DNA of 64,000 bases from Pueribacillus sp041725775 (GCF_041725775.1 NZ_JBEUEL010000011.1:1-64000); one strand, 5' to 3'. Shown: positions 27,154 to 36,480, numbered from the stretch's first letter. The notes: generated by a model from the sequence alone, not told the origin. Program-made: numbers and translations.

Positions 27154-27387
27154 AACGGACACATCCTTTCAATTATCTTAAGTTTACCACGTTTCAAACT
27201 TCCATAATTTATTAGGCATTTTAAAAAAAGCTAAACCGCTTTCGAATAAACTTATATAATATTCCGAGGGGTTCTCGAAGTGAGTTACTCTCGTTTGTAC
27301 ATACTACTCTATATGGAATTAAGTATATTTATTTTGTTCGCAATCATAGTCTAACTAAAAATAGCGAATAAAGGGAGTGTTCCACTT

Positions 27388-27831
27388 ATGAAACTACGTT
27401 CAGAAATACCTGAACTTAACGGTGCCACAAAATGGTTAAACAGCAAAGTGACAAAAAACGATTTAATTGGAGAAAAGCCAACGCTAGTTCATTTTTGGTC
27501 AATGAGATGTAATCTTTGCAAGGAAGCAATGCCAAAAATAAATAAATATCGTGATGTTTATAAAGACAGATTAAACGTCATTTCCGTACACACTCCACGC
27601 TCGGAAAAAGATTTAAATATCAATGAGATAATACAAGTAGCAGAAGAGCATGACATAAGTCAACCCATATTTATCGATAACGAAATGAAGTTAACAGATG
27701 TATTCGAAAACGAATATGTTCCTGCTTATTATTTATTTGACCGTGAAGGAAAACTCCGACACTTTCAAGCTGGAGGCAGTAGTATGAAAACACTTTTTAA
27801 ACGTGTTGAACGAATACTTAACGAAGGATAA
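27388..27831 (+). CDS. Thioredoxin-like (TlpA/ResA type) protein
   Basis: 147 residues from ATG 27388 behind AAGGGAGTG. Thioredoxin fold with the active site FWSMRCNLCKEAMPKIN (CxxC) and the cis-Pro region EYVPAYYLFDREGKLRHFQAG. No signal peptide or anchor, so it is probably cytoplasmic. It sits in front of a metal ATPase, an order that recalls ykvV (stoA)-ykvW in Bacillus subtilis. Partner proteins unknown. Confidence 0.85.
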   Translation: MKLRSEIPELNGATKWLNSKVTKNDLIGEKPTLVHFWSMRCNLCKEAMPKINKYRDVYKDRLNVISVHTPRSEKDLNINEIIQVAEEHDISQPIFIDNEMKLTDVFENEYVPAYYLFDREGKLRHFQAGGSSMKTLFKRVERILNEG

Positions 27832-27971
27832 TGGAGATCACAAATTTTGCTCTCTTTTTTATTTTTGTAAAAAAGTACTTGCAATTGTTTGAAAGCATGA
27901 TAAAATAAAATTAATGTTAAATGATATTAATTATAAAATAATTGATCCATTTTATTTATTTACTTGTTTTG

Positions 27972-27993
27972 GCTGTCACTAATCGGTGACAGC
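27972..27993 (+). terminator. Hairpin between the thioredoxin-like gene and the metal ATPase gene
   Basis: GCTGTCAC-TAATCG-GTGACAGC, an 8-bp perfect stem. No good T-run follows (ATTCCTATTTTA), so it may be a weak terminator or a 5'-UTR structure of the ATPase transcript. Confidence 0.4.
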
Positions 27994-28018
27994 ATTCCTA
28001 TTTTATAGGCATTGAAGA

Positions 28019-28033
28019 TGAAAATTATTCTCA
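28019..28033. promoter_or_regulatory. Fur-family box upstream of the metal ATPase
   Basis: TGAAAATTATTCTCA is a 7-1-7 palindrome matching the Fur core TGATAATNATTATCA at 13 of 15 places. It lies 16 bases before the ATG, a position suited to repression. The Bacillus relative PfeT is controlled by Fur/PerR-class regulators. Confidence 0.65.
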
Positions 28034-28048
28034 ATTAGAGAGGGTGAA

Positions 28049-29941
28049 ATGAAAATGGAAGTTGCAAAAAAGAAGCAAAACATACAACGAGTTCCTATTT
28101 CTTTATTTCTAAAAAAACATTATGAAATGATTGCAGCGCTCGTTAGCGGTCTATTTATCGGTTTAGGCTTTTTGTTTTCACAATATGAGACCTTCTATTT
28201 TATTACTGCTTTCACTATAGGCGGTTATGCGAAAGCGAAAGAAGGTATCACTGATCTGTTTGTTCATAAAAAACTTAACGTTGAGATTTTAATGATTCTT
28301 GCCGCAATCGGCTCAGCCATCATCGGTTTTTGGGCTGAAGGTGCGATTTTAATTTTCATTTTTTCGCTTAGTGGAGCGCTCGAAACTTATTCTAAAAACA
28401 AAAGTGAAAAAGAACTCTCTTCGCTAATGAAATTACAGCCGCATGAAGCAACGTTACTCACTTCTTTAGGAGAAAAAGTAGTTCCTGTTACAAGCTTGAA
28501 AGTGAACGACGTCATTTTTGTAAAGCCAGGTGAACGAATTCCTGCCGATGGAACTGTATCCAAAGGACGTTCTTCTGTAGATGAAGCTGCCATTTCGGGC
28601 GAATCGGTTCCAATCACAAAGGAATATGGTGATGAAGTGTTCGCAGGAACCGTGAACATTAATGGAACATTAACGATTACTGTAACGAAAGAACAACAAG
28701 ACACACTGTTTCAACGAATTATTACACTTGTCCAACAAGCACAAAATGAAAAATCACCGACACAACAATTTATTGAACGATTTGAAGGAACATACGTCAA
28801 AATTGTATTAATCGTCGTGTTTTTTATGTTATTCGTTCCACATTATGCATTTGGTTGGAGCTGGCAAGAAACTTGGTACCGTGCAATGGTACTTCTCGTT
28901 GTAGCCTCACCGTGCGCACTAGTCGCGTCAATTATGCCCGCTACGTTATCGAGCATTGCAACAGCGGCTAAAAAAGGGATTTTAGTAAAGGGTGGAAATT
29001 ACTTCGAATCATTAGCCTCATTACGAGCAATAGCCTTTGACAAAACAGGTACATTAACAAAAGGAAAACACGAAGTAACGGACGTATTTACTCGCGAAAA
29101 TATAAATGAAGACTTTTTACTGCAAGTAGCGGCTTCGATTGAAAAACAGTCGACACATCCACTTGCTTTAGCGATTGTTCGTTACAGTAAAGCAAAACAG
29201 ATCCCATTGCTTCCTGTTACACAATTTACTGACTTTGCCGGTAAAGGAGTCGAAGCAATTATCAATGGGAAAAAGTGGCGACTAGGTAAAAGAAATTTTG
29301 TTGCAAATGAAGATTCGTTCGGAGAAAACGAAGCAAATCAATTCGAAGCTGAAGGGAAATCAGTTATTTTTGTCGGTGATAAAGAAGGAATTGCGGGACT
29401 TATTACCGTTAAAGACACAATTCGAGAAGAAGCAAATGAAGCGATAAACCAATTAAAAAAAGCAGGTATTCACACGATTATGATAACCGGTGATGGTGAA
29501 GGTGCTGCACAAGCGATTTCAAAGGAAGCAGGACTTGATCTTTATCTTGCTAATACACTACCTGAAGATAAGTTAATCGAAATTAATAAACTTAAAGAAA
29601 AGTACGATCACGTTGCAATGATTGGAGATGGAATTAATGATGCTCCTGCTCTCGCGACTGCTAACATTGGTATTGCAATGGGTGGTGGCACGGACATTGC
29701 ACTCGAAACCGCTGATGTCGTTCTAACGAAAAACAACTTATTGAGGATACCAGAAGCGATTATCATTTCGAAAAAGATGAATCGAATTATTAAACAAAAC
29801 ATCTTCTTCTCAATCACAGTTATTCTTGTACTGATCGCGTCCAACTTCATGCAAGTGATCGACCTTCCACTCGGTGTCATCGGCCATGAAGGCAGCACGT
29901 TGCTAGTCATTTTAAACGGTCTGCGAATGCTGTCTGAATAA
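28049..29941 (+). CDS. pfeT: P1B4-type metal-exporting ATPase (PfeT/ZosA-like)
   Basis: 630 residues, no N-terminal metal-binding domain. Motifs: GES phosphatase (SGESVPITKEY), SPC in the metal helix (S287-P288-C289), phosphorylation site DKTGT with D331, HP in KQSTHPLALAI, GDGINDAPAL and, in the last helix, HEGSTLLVILNG. SPC plus HEGST marks the P1B4 group, which exports Fe2+ (PfeT, FrvA) or Co2+. The older ZosA literature proposed Zn2+. The Fur box directly upstream favours iron. Confidence 0.88.
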   Translation: MKMEVAKKKQNIQRVPISLFLKKHYEMIAALVSGLFIGLGFLFSQYETFYFITAFTIGGYAKAKEGITDLFVHKKLNVEILMILAAIGSAIIGFWAEGAILIFIFSLSGALETYSKNKSEKELSSLMKLQPHEATLLTSLGEKVVPVTSLKVNDVIFVKPGERIPADGTVSKGRSSVDEAAISGESVPITKEYGDEVFAGTVNINGTLTITVTKEQQDTLFQRIITLVQQAQNEKSPTQQFIERFEGTYVKIVLIVVFFMLFVPHYAFGWSWQETWYRAMVLLVVASPCALVASIMPATLSSIATAAKKGILVKGGNYFESLASLRAIAFDKTGTLTKGKHEVTDVFTRENINEDFLLQVAASIEKQSTHPLALAIVRYSKAKQIPLLPVTQFTDFAGKGVEAIINGKKWRLGKRNFVANEDSFGENEANQFEAEGKSVIFVGDKEGIAGLITVKDTIREEANEAINQLKKAGIHTIMITGDGEGAAQAISKEAGLDLYLANTLPEDKLIEINKLKEKYDHVAMIGDGINDAPALATANIGIAMGGGTDIALETADVVLTKNNLLRIPEAIIISKKMNRIIKQNIFFSITVILVLIASNFMQVIDLPLGVIGHEGSTLLVILNGLRMLSE

Positions 29942-29945
29942 CTGC

Positions 29946-29982
29946 AAAAGAGACACAGGATCCGAATCCCGTGTCTCTTTTT
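29946..29982 (+). terminator. Terminator of the metal ATPase gene
   Basis: AGAGACAC (29949-29956) pairs with GTGTCTCT (29971-29978), then TTTT. A-tracts on the left make it usable for the convergent luxR-like gene too. Confidence 0.85.
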
Positions 29983-30016
29983 CACTTGTCTTTCACACTT
30001 TTTTTCTAAAAAAATA

Positions 30017-30712
30017 TTATGAAATTAAACCCATTCTCATCGCTTCTGCTATCGCTTGGGCACGATGTCTTGCACCCAACTTTTTCATCGCAGAACTAAT
30101 ATAATCACGAGCCGTAAACTCACTTATACCCATAATATCTGCCATTTCCTTCGTACTCCATCCATCTGAAAGTCGTTCCAACACTTCCACTTCACGCTTG
30201 CTAAGCCGTGCACCTTCTTCCGTAAAATACTCTGCTGCGATCACATTCACTCCTAAACGAAAATATTCCTCTATCGCGTAAATTGTTGACTCGCTTATCG
30301 GCTCGACTCCATTATAACCATCGATTAAAACACAACCTAATACAAGTGGTCCAAACCATAACGGTACAACGACCAAAGACGTCAGTTTATACTCTTGAAT
30401 ATATTGAATTGGGAAGTTCTCTTTCGTATCTTTCATCACAATGTATTCTGCTCGTTTATTTCGTATCGCTTCATAAACAATTGGAATATCACGAATATCT
30501 TGTCGAATATGTTCCATTGAAAAAATATTTCCATCTGAATGTATTAAAATCAGTCCCTCACCTATAAAATTAATCGGAGAATACGAAAAAAGTGATAACC
30601 TTGAAAAAGGAAAAAAGCGAAAAAAACCTTGTAAACCTGTAATAATCTTATCCTCTTGCCTTTCTAACTTTGATAACTTTTGAATAAAACGATCAACATT
30701 TGTGTCCAACAT
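30017..30712 (-). CDS. GAF-like/LuxR-type transcription regulator
   Basis: 231 residues from ATG 30712 (GGAGGG six bases upstream). The N-terminal 155 residues look like a GAF/sensor domain (hydrophobic strands such as TSLVVVPLWFGPLVLGCVLIDGYNG). The C-terminal LuxR helix-turn-helix is LSKREVEVLERLSDGWSTKEMADIMGIS, then ARDYISSAMKKLGARHRAQA. Divergent from the R2lox gene with 181 bases between the starts, so it is the likely activator of the oxidase/dehydrogenase module. Effector unknown. Confidence 0.85.
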   Translation of the reverse strand: MLDTNVDRFIQKLSKLERQEDKIITGLQGFFRFFPFSRLSLFSYSPINFIGEGLILIHSDGNIFSMEHIRQDIRDIPIVYEAIRNKRAEYIVMKDTKENFPIQYIQEYKLTSLVVVPLWFGPLVLGCVLIDGYNGVEPISESTIYAIEEYFRLGVNVIAAEYFTEEGARLSKREVEVLERLSDGWSTKEMADIMGISEFTARDYISSAMKKLGARHRAQAIAEAMRMGLIS

Positions 30713-30893
30713 ATTCAACCCTCCGAAGGAATCCCTACATTTTTAGGTATAGAACAGATGGAAAACTTGTATTAACATATAAATATGAATGTAAGCCCTT
30801 TCATTGGTGAGAAAATTCTAAAGGTTATAAATGATAAATTTATTATACCGTTTATTCTTTAAAAATTCAATCAATTATAAGGAGGATATTAGT

Positions 30894-31808
30894 ATGTCAG
30901 AAGAACGTGTGATTATTACAACATCTGAAAGAGGAATTAACACAGACTCCCTTCCTTACCGTCTTTATCAGAAAGCGAAAAAATTAGGAATTTGGAACCC
31001 AGAGGACATTGACTTTAGCCGGGATAAGATTGACTGGGAAACAAAATTGACTGACGCTCAAAAAGAAGGTATTCTTCGCCTTATCTCTCAATTCCAAGCT
31101 GGTGAAGAAGCGGTTACACTTGATCTTCTCCCCCTCATTAACGTGATAGCAAAAGAAGGACGTCTGGAAGAAGAAATGTTTTTAACAACATTTCTTTGGG
31201 AAGAAGCGAAACATACAGAGTTTTTTAGACTCGCATTAAATGCAATCGGTGAAACTGGTGATCTTTCACACCATCATACAGGAACGTACAAATACGTATT
31301 TTACGAACTATTGCCTGAAACGATGGGTCGCTTGGAGCATGACAGTTCTCCAAAAGCTGTTGCTGAAGCCGCGATCGTCTACAACATGTTCGTAGAAGGA
31401 ATTCTCGCGGAAACAGGCTACTACTCATTCTATCGTTCACTCGACGATCTTGGACTAATGCCTGGACTCATGGAAGGAATCAACCATTTAAAGCGTGATG
31501 AATCTCGCCATATCGGTTACGGTACGTACTTGTTACAACGAATCATTTCTGAAAATCCTGAGCTGTATGACCACATTATGCAGAAAATGATGGAAATGGC
31601 AGTTCTTGCAAACAAAGTCGTTAGCGAAGGTACAGAAGCAGCATTAGAAAGAGTCGGTGAAGAAGAACTAGACACTGATCCGGAAGAAACGAAGCGTTTT
31701 GCAGAAACTCAATTTAAAGCGAGAATGGCAGTTCTTCAAAGAGCTAAAGGCAAACACGTTGATGAAATTTATAAAACAAAAGCAGAAGAAGTCGGTGTTG
31801 TTGACTAA
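30894..31808 (+). CDS. R2-like ligand-binding oxidase (R2lox, Mn/Fe)
   Basis: 304 residues from ATG 30894 behind GGAGG. Ferritin-like fold of the ribonucleotide-reductase R2 superfamily. Metal ligands can be placed as E71, E104, H107, E168, E203 and H206 (motifs GEEAV, LWEEAKH, FVEGILAE, DESRHIGYG). V74 and Y163 match the valine-tyrosine ether crosslink pair of Geobacillus R2lox. Proteins of this group assemble a Mn/Fe site, bind a fatty-acid-like ligand and perform two-electron oxidation; the natural substrate is unknown. Not a ribonucleotide reductase subunit: no radical-transfer partner is nearby. Followed by a terminator, then dehydrogenase genes. Confidence 0.9.
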   Translation: MSEERVIITTSERGINTDSLPYRLYQKAKKLGIWNPEDIDFSRDKIDWETKLTDAQKEGILRLISQFQAGEEAVTLDLLPLINVIAKEGRLEEEMFLTTFLWEEAKHTEFFRLALNAIGETGDLSHHHTGTYKYVFYELLPETMGRLEHDSSPKAVAEAAIVYNMFVEGILAETGYYSFYRSLDDLGLMPGLMEGINHLKRDESRHIGYGTYLLQRIISENPELYDHIMQKMMEMAVLANKVVSEGTEAALERVGEEELDTDPEETKRFAETQFKARMAVLQRAKGKHVDEIYKTKAEEVGVVD

Positions 31809-31819
31809 TTTTCAATAAT

Positions 31820-31858
31820 AAAAGCCGCAAAATGATCCAGACACCATTGCGGCTTTTT
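31820..31858 (+). terminator. Terminator of the R2lox gene
   Basis: AAGCCGCAA (31822-31830) pairs with TTGCGGCTT (31847-31855), then TTTT. Separates R2lox from the aldehyde dehydrogenase gene, so they are separate or only partly joined transcripts. Confidence 0.88.
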
Positions 31859-31989
31859 AACTTCTATAAACACATAAATTCAACTACTTTTAGACCACGT
31901 CCTGTAATCATGCAAGCTAACTAACAATTAATTCTATCTGGCTTCAAAATTTTTGAACAACATTAACAATATTTTTAGGAGGGATACTG

Positions 31990-33513
31990 TTGTCTACTCA
32001 AGTTGGTGTACAAACATACGATCTTTTTATAAACGGCGAATGGGTTCCGTCATCAAGCGGTGAAACATTTGATGTCATTAACCCTTCAAACGGTACAGTC
32101 GTTGCAAAGGTAGCGAAAGGTTCGAAAGAAGATGTCGATAAAGCCGTCGAAGCTGCACATGCTGCATTTGAAAATGCAGAATGGCGAGAAATGTCGCCAA
32201 ATGATCGTGCTGACATTTTATTTGCAATAGGGAATAACATCGCAAAACACGGTCAAGAACTCGTTCTACTAGAAGCGTTAACTTCTGGTGGCACACTCCG
32301 TCGCGTTGGCGGAAATGACATTTTAATGATGGTTGATCTATTCCAACAAATGGCGAAATTTGTGAAGGAATATCCGTTTTCAGAAACACTGCCAGAGCCA
32401 ATGTTTCCCGGACCAGCGCATAACTTCGTATGGCGTGAGCCGCTCGGAGTCTGTGCTGCAATTACGCCGTGGAACATGCCGATGCTTATCGCAACTTGGA
32501 AAATTGCACCTGCACTTGCAACTGGCAATACGATCGTCATTAAACCTGCAAGTAACACGCCCGTGTCAACGTTAAAGCTAGCAGAAATCATCTCCGAAGT
32601 TGTGCCACCGGGTGTGATTAATGTCGTTCCTGGTCCTGGCGGTGAAGTCGGAGAGTCACTCGTGACACACCCAAAAGTTGAAAAAGTAGGCTTTACAGGT
32701 TCAACAGAAGTTGGACGTCGCATCATGATGTTAGCATCTAGCACAGTTAAAAATGTAACACTTGAACTCGGAGGCAAGTCACCAAACATTATTTTAGAAG
32801 ATGCTGATTTAGATCTTGCCATTCCAGGAAGTCTTTTCGGTGTATTTTTACACGCTGGTCAATTGTGTGAATCAGGAACAAGATTGTTCGTTCCGAATTC
32901 AATTTACGATGACGTAATCGATCGACTCGTTGCATTAACTAAAACTTTAAAAGTCGGACATCAACTCGATATGAACACATCTGTCGGTCCAGTGATATCA
33001 CAAGCTCAAAAAGATACGATCCTTTCTTACATTGAAACTGGTAAAGCCGAAGGTGCGCGTCTCGTTTGCGGTGGGAAAGAAGCCGAGGTGAAAGGTGGCG
33101 AAAATGGTTTTTTCATTGAGCCGACGATCTTTGCGGATGTTACAAACGACATGAAAATTGCACAAGAAGAAATTTTCGGACCAGTACTTTCCGTCATTCG
33201 TTATGACACGGTTGATGAAGCGATCGAAATGGCAAACGATACGATTTACGGTCTAGCGAGCGGTGTTTGGACGCGTGATGTCAACAAAGCCTATGAGATT
33301 GCTCGAAAAATTAAAGCGGGTGTCGTCTGGATCAATGACTGGCATATGCTCCGTAATGATGCACCGTTCGGCGGTTACAAACAAAGTGGAATTGGTCGCG
33401 AAATGGGCAAATATTCACTTGATGCCTATACGCAATTAAAGCACGTTCATACTTCAATGGTACATGAACCTGAAAAACGTCGTGCATTCGGCATCTTATT
33501 TCCAGAAGGATAA
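31990..33513 (+). CDS. NAD(P)-dependent aldehyde dehydrogenase
   Basis: 507 residues from TTG 31990 behind AGGAGGGA. Family hallmarks: ITPWNMPMLIATWKIAPALA, GFTGSTEVGRR, LELGGKSPN with the catalytic Glu, and catalytic C293 in GQLCESGTR. Oxidises an aldehyde to the acid. The gene is followed 2 bases after its stop by DUF779, and the pair ALDH-DUF779 is widely conserved. With the Fe-ADH downstream it could convert alcohol to aldehyde to acid. Confidence 0.92.
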   Translation: MSTQVGVQTYDLFINGEWVPSSSGETFDVINPSNGTVVAKVAKGSKEDVDKAVEAAHAAFENAEWREMSPNDRADILFAIGNNIAKHGQELVLLEALTSGGTLRRVGGNDILMMVDLFQQMAKFVKEYPFSETLPEPMFPGPAHNFVWREPLGVCAAITPWNMPMLIATWKIAPALATGNTIVIKPASNTPVSTLKLAEIISEVVPPGVINVVPGPGGEVGESLVTHPKVEKVGFTGSTEVGRRIMMLASSTVKNVTLELGGKSPNIILEDADLDLAIPGSLFGVFLHAGQLCESGTRLFVPNSIYDDVIDRLVALTKTLKVGHQLDMNTSVGPVISQAQKDTILSYIETGKAEGARLVCGGKEAEVKGGENGFFIEPTIFADVTNDMKIAQEEIFGPVLSVIRYDTVDEAIEMANDTIYGLASGVWTRDVNKAYEIARKIKAGVVWINDWHMLRNDAPFGGYKQSGIGREMGKYSLDAYTQLKHVHTSMVHEPEKRRAFGILFPEG

Positions 33514-33515
33514 AG

Positions 33516-33854
33516 ATGAAACGACTTAACGTTTCACTAAGTAAAAAGGCAACGGCTTTTCTTGATGCTATTCAAGCTAAGATTGAAGATGATTTCGTTA
33601 TGTTTATCGGTAGTGGTTGCTGCGATGGTCCAGTTCCTCAACTGTTTAAAAAATCAGAAACGATCATCCCTACACAGCATGAAATCATCTATACAGACAA
33701 TCGACTAACAGTTTATTTTATTTTTCCAATGAAGTTTGTACCTACATTTCACTATACGATTGACTTAAAGACAAATGTGATAAATGACAGCCTTTCAATC
33801 GAAAGTCGATACGACTGTCAGTTCGTATTACGTACTGAACACGAAAAATGCTAA
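33516..33854 (+). CDS. DUF779-family protein
   Basis: 112 residues, start 2 bases after the aldehyde dehydrogenase stop. The conserved FIGSGCCDGPVPQLF motif with a vicinal Cys pair identifies DUF779. The family is nearly always next to an aldehyde dehydrogenase gene, suggesting an accessory role (metal, thiol or maturation), but no function is proven. Confidence 0.88.
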   Translation: MKRLNVSLSKKATAFLDAIQAKIEDDFVMFIGSGCCDGPVPQLFKKSETIIPTQHEIIYTDNRLTVYFIFPMKFVPTFHYTIDLKTNVINDSLSIESRYDCQFVLRTEHEKC

Positions 33855-33942
33855 CGCGTTATTTCTTTAAGAAAGAAGTCAAAAGCAAGAGAACAAATTA
33901 ATATGCTTGTTATCCAAAAAAAATTGTGTCGAGGTGAATATA

Positions 33943-35160
33943 ATGTCAACAACGTACTCCAACTTTGCGGCAACAACCGCAATACATAGCGGTGCACAAA
34001 CGAGAGCAATGATTCCAGACCTTTTTCGTGGACTAGGTTCAAAGCGCGTCGTTCTTTTTAGTGACAAAGGATTAGAACAAGCAGGAGTCATTGAAAGAGT
34101 CGCAGAAATTTTTAAACAAACCCCACACGGAATTGGTCCAGAGCTAGTTGGAATTTTTACAGATATTGATCAAGATGCTAGCAGTGACTCAGTGAACAGA
34201 GCCACCCAATATGCTAGAGAAATGGCAGCTGATGGCCTACTTGCTCTTGGAGGGGGTAGTGTTATTGATGCGGTAAAAGGGGTTAAATTCTCACTTCATT
34301 ATGGGGTGACAGATATTAAAGATATGATGCCAGGCGGAATTAACTACTTTCGATGGCCAGAAGCGCAAATGATCCCAATTCCACATATTACAGTACCGAC
34401 AACAGCTGGAACAGGTTCTGAAGTATCTCCGATTGCAGTTATTTATAATGAAGAAGCGAAATTAAAAACGAATATTATTCATCCGTTTATTGCTTCAAAT
34501 ATGGCCGTTCTTGATCCAGATTTAACGGTTGGGCTACCACCGTTTATTACAGCGTTTACAGGCTTTGATGCATTAACTCATGCCATTGAAGCGTTATTTT
34601 CGCCAAAAGCTACACCGTTTACTGATGCATATGCACTACAAACGATTCGCATGATTCCGAAAGCATTACCTGAAGCTGTCAAAAATGGTGACAACTTAAA
34701 TGCCCGCATGGAAATGTTGCAAGCGAGTACGATGGGCATTACTGCTTTTAGCTTCTCACTAAGTGCAATCCCAGTTCATAACTTAGCACATGCATATGGT
34801 GCATTGTTCCGGATTCCCCACGGGTTGGCAAATGCTGTTTTCTTGCCACATGTGATAGAATCATTACCTGAGTTATACTTGCCAAGAATTGCTCTACTTT
34901 CAGAAGCGTTAGGTTTAGGAGTTAACAACCAATCACGCGAAGACATGCTCGCTGCAGTTGTTGAGAACATTCGAAATTTACAACAAGAATGTGGCTTGCC
35001 TAGTGATTTTGCTGATTACGACATCCCTCCAAAGTCGCGACAAATGATTGTGCAAGCAGTTGAATCTGACCCTGCGGGCATTAACTTTCCAATTCCATCG
35101 CACGTTATCGCATCAATTGGAAAGAAAGTTCGCGGTGAACAAGCAAAACAAACGACATAG
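33943..35160 (+). CDS. Iron-containing alcohol dehydrogenase
   Basis: 405 residues from ATG 33943 behind GAGGTGA (the in-frame upstream codon at 33907 lacks a site). Type III alcohol dehydrogenase with GGGSVIDAVKG, PTTAGTGSEVSP and the metal ligands in FDALTHAIEA and HNLAHAYGALFRIPHGLANA. Oxidises an alcohol or reduces an aldehyde with NAD(P). Last gene of the module, closed by a strong terminator. Confidence 0.92.
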   Translation: MSTTYSNFAATTAIHSGAQTRAMIPDLFRGLGSKRVVLFSDKGLEQAGVIERVAEIFKQTPHGIGPELVGIFTDIDQDASSDSVNRATQYAREMAADGLLALGGGSVIDAVKGVKFSLHYGVTDIKDMMPGGINYFRWPEAQMIPIPHITVPTTAGTGSEVSPIAVIYNEEAKLKTNIIHPFIASNMAVLDPDLTVGLPPFITAFTGFDALTHAIEALFSPKATPFTDAYALQTIRMIPKALPEAVKNGDNLNARMEMLQASTMGITAFSFSLSAIPVHNLAHAYGALFRIPHGLANAVFLPHVIESLPELYLPRIALLSEALGLGVNNQSREDMLAAVVENIRNLQQECGLPSDFADYDIPPKSRQMIVQAVESDPAGINFPIPSHVIASIGKKVRGEQAKQTT

Positions 35161-35207
35161 TCCCAAAAAAGTCAGAGGTTAGAGGTCAAAACTTAGAGAA
35201 AAGATTT

Positions 35208-35242
35208 AGCACTTGGCAGAACGCCAAGTGCTTTTAATTTTT
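35208..35242 (+). terminator. Bidirectional terminator between ADH and yihY
   Basis: AGCACTTGGC-AGAAC-GCCAAGTGCT (35208-35232), a 10-bp perfect stem, then TTTAATTTTTTTT on the plus strand. The convergent YihY gene ends at 35234, inside the T-tract. Confidence 0.88.
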
Positions 35243-36052
35243 TTTATCGATGACTACGTTTAGGATCCCACCTAATAAAATGATAAATGCTGAAACATAA
35301 AACCAGAGCATAAGAACGATGACGCCACCTAAACTCCCATACGTTGCAGAATAATTTCCAAAGTTTGAAACATAAAATGAAAATCCATATGAAGCGATTA
35401 ACCATCCTGCAGTTGCAGCAAACCCTCCAGCCATCACTTCTCGGAACTTCAAGCGTTTGTTCGGACCGATATAATAAAGAAATGTAATCACTAAAGAAAT
35501 AATTGCAAAACTTAAAAGCCATCGAATCGCTTCCCACACGACTAGAAACCGATCCGTTAAGCCTAAGTGAATAAAAATAAATTCACCAATTACTTTACCG
35601 AAAACAGGCAATACGAGTGCGACAATGATAACGACAAGCATACCAACTGTTAATAAAATGGCTAAAAACCGTGAAACTATAAATGGTCGTGTTTCTTCAA
35701 TTTCATAAGCATGATTAAGTGCTCGTATGATCCCATTAATAGCGTTCGAAGCTGTCCATATTGCTGCGATAATCCCAAATGATAAGAGACCACTTTTTTT
35801 CGAACCGAAAATGGCTGCTAAATTTTCATCTACAATTTCCATCCCTTGCTCAGGAAAAAAATGTCTAATAAGTTCAATAAACTCTTGTCCCGTAAACCCT
35901 ATGATCGGCAACAACGATACAACAAAAATTAAAAAAGGAAAGAGCGACAGTAAAAAATAAAATGCTAACTGTGCAGCTAATTCTGTCGCCCTTACATATC
36001 GTATACGTTCAACCATTGCTTTAATAAATTGGGTTGTCTCCTCCATTGCCAC
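35234..36052 (-). CDS. YihY/BrkB-family membrane protein
   Basis: 272 residues from GTG 36052 (GAGGTGA seven bases upstream). Six membrane segments with the family signature QLAFYFLLSLFPFLIFVV near residue 25 and a C-terminal YGSLGGVIVLMLWFYVSAFIILLGG. Formerly misnamed RNase BN; the function is unknown. The order with the next gene and the yfkJ-like phosphatase resembles the Bacillus yfkH-yfkI-yfkJ locus. Confidence 0.88.
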   Translation of the reverse strand: MAMEETTQFIKAMVERIRYVRATELAAQLAFYFLLSLFPFLIFVVSLLPIIGFTGQEFIELIRHFFPEQGMEIVDENLAAIFGSKKSGLLSFGIIAAIWTASNAINGIIRALNHAYEIEETRPFIVSRFLAILLTVGMLVVIIVALVLPVFGKVIGEFIFIHLGLTDRFLVVWEAIRWLLSFAIISLVITFLYYIGPNKRLKFREVMAGGFAATAGWLIASYGFSFYVSNFGNYSATYGSLGGVIVLMLWFYVSAFIILLGGILNVVIDKKN

Positions 36053-36069
36053 AGTGAGATCACCTCAGT

Positions 36070-36480
36070 TTAATGCAGCTTTTGCAATTCGTCTCGCTTT
36101 CGTTCGTCTTGACTAATTCCTGAGTTTGAATTTACATGAACGAGACTGCTTCCTACCTCTTTCATCTCTTCCCCTGCTTCTTTTGCTGTTTGAATTATTT
36201 TTGTTGATGTTTCTCTCACATCCTCAATTTGTTCAAGCATATCTTGTAGCTGATTTGAAACTTCTTTAAAACTTCTTGTTGCTTGGTCAAGTCCACTTTT
36301 CACATTATTCATAAACGCTTGCGGATCTTGTCTAACTCCGTCTACCCAGTATTTAAATCGTTTCGTTTTCTTAGCCACATTTTTCCGAACGTTTTTATCA
36401 AACATCATGACGGAAATGCCTGTAATCATTCCAACAAATGCCCCTGTTAACAGTTTTCGGTTAAAGTGATTCCCTTTCAT
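36070..36480 (-). CDS. YtxH-like small protein
   Basis: 136 residues: MKGNHFNRKLLTGAFVGMIT, a short glycine-containing hydrophobic N-terminus, then a long charged helix with coiled-coil character (VRETSTKIIQTAKEAGEEMKE). YtxH-type proteins are stress-related with unknown biochemistry. Ends 17 bases before the YihY gene, so probably co-transcribed. Confidence 0.7.
   Translation of the reverse strand: MKGNHFNRKLLTGAFVGMITGISVMMFDKNVRKNVAKKTKRFKYWVDGVRQDPQAFMNNVKSGLDQATRSFKEVSNQLQDMLEQIEDVRETSTKIIQTAKEAGEEMKEVGSSLVHVNSNSGISQDERKRDELQKLH

Noticed and set aside
27908..27950. PerR box in AT-rich sequence upstream of the ATPase
   Set aside because: AT-rich repeats match the consensus poorly and are not symmetric; the TGAAAATTATTCTCA site is far better.
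30894..31808. Ribonucleotide reductase beta subunit
   Set aside because: Motifs match the R2lox branch (Val-Tyr crosslink pair) and no nrdA/nrdE gene is present.
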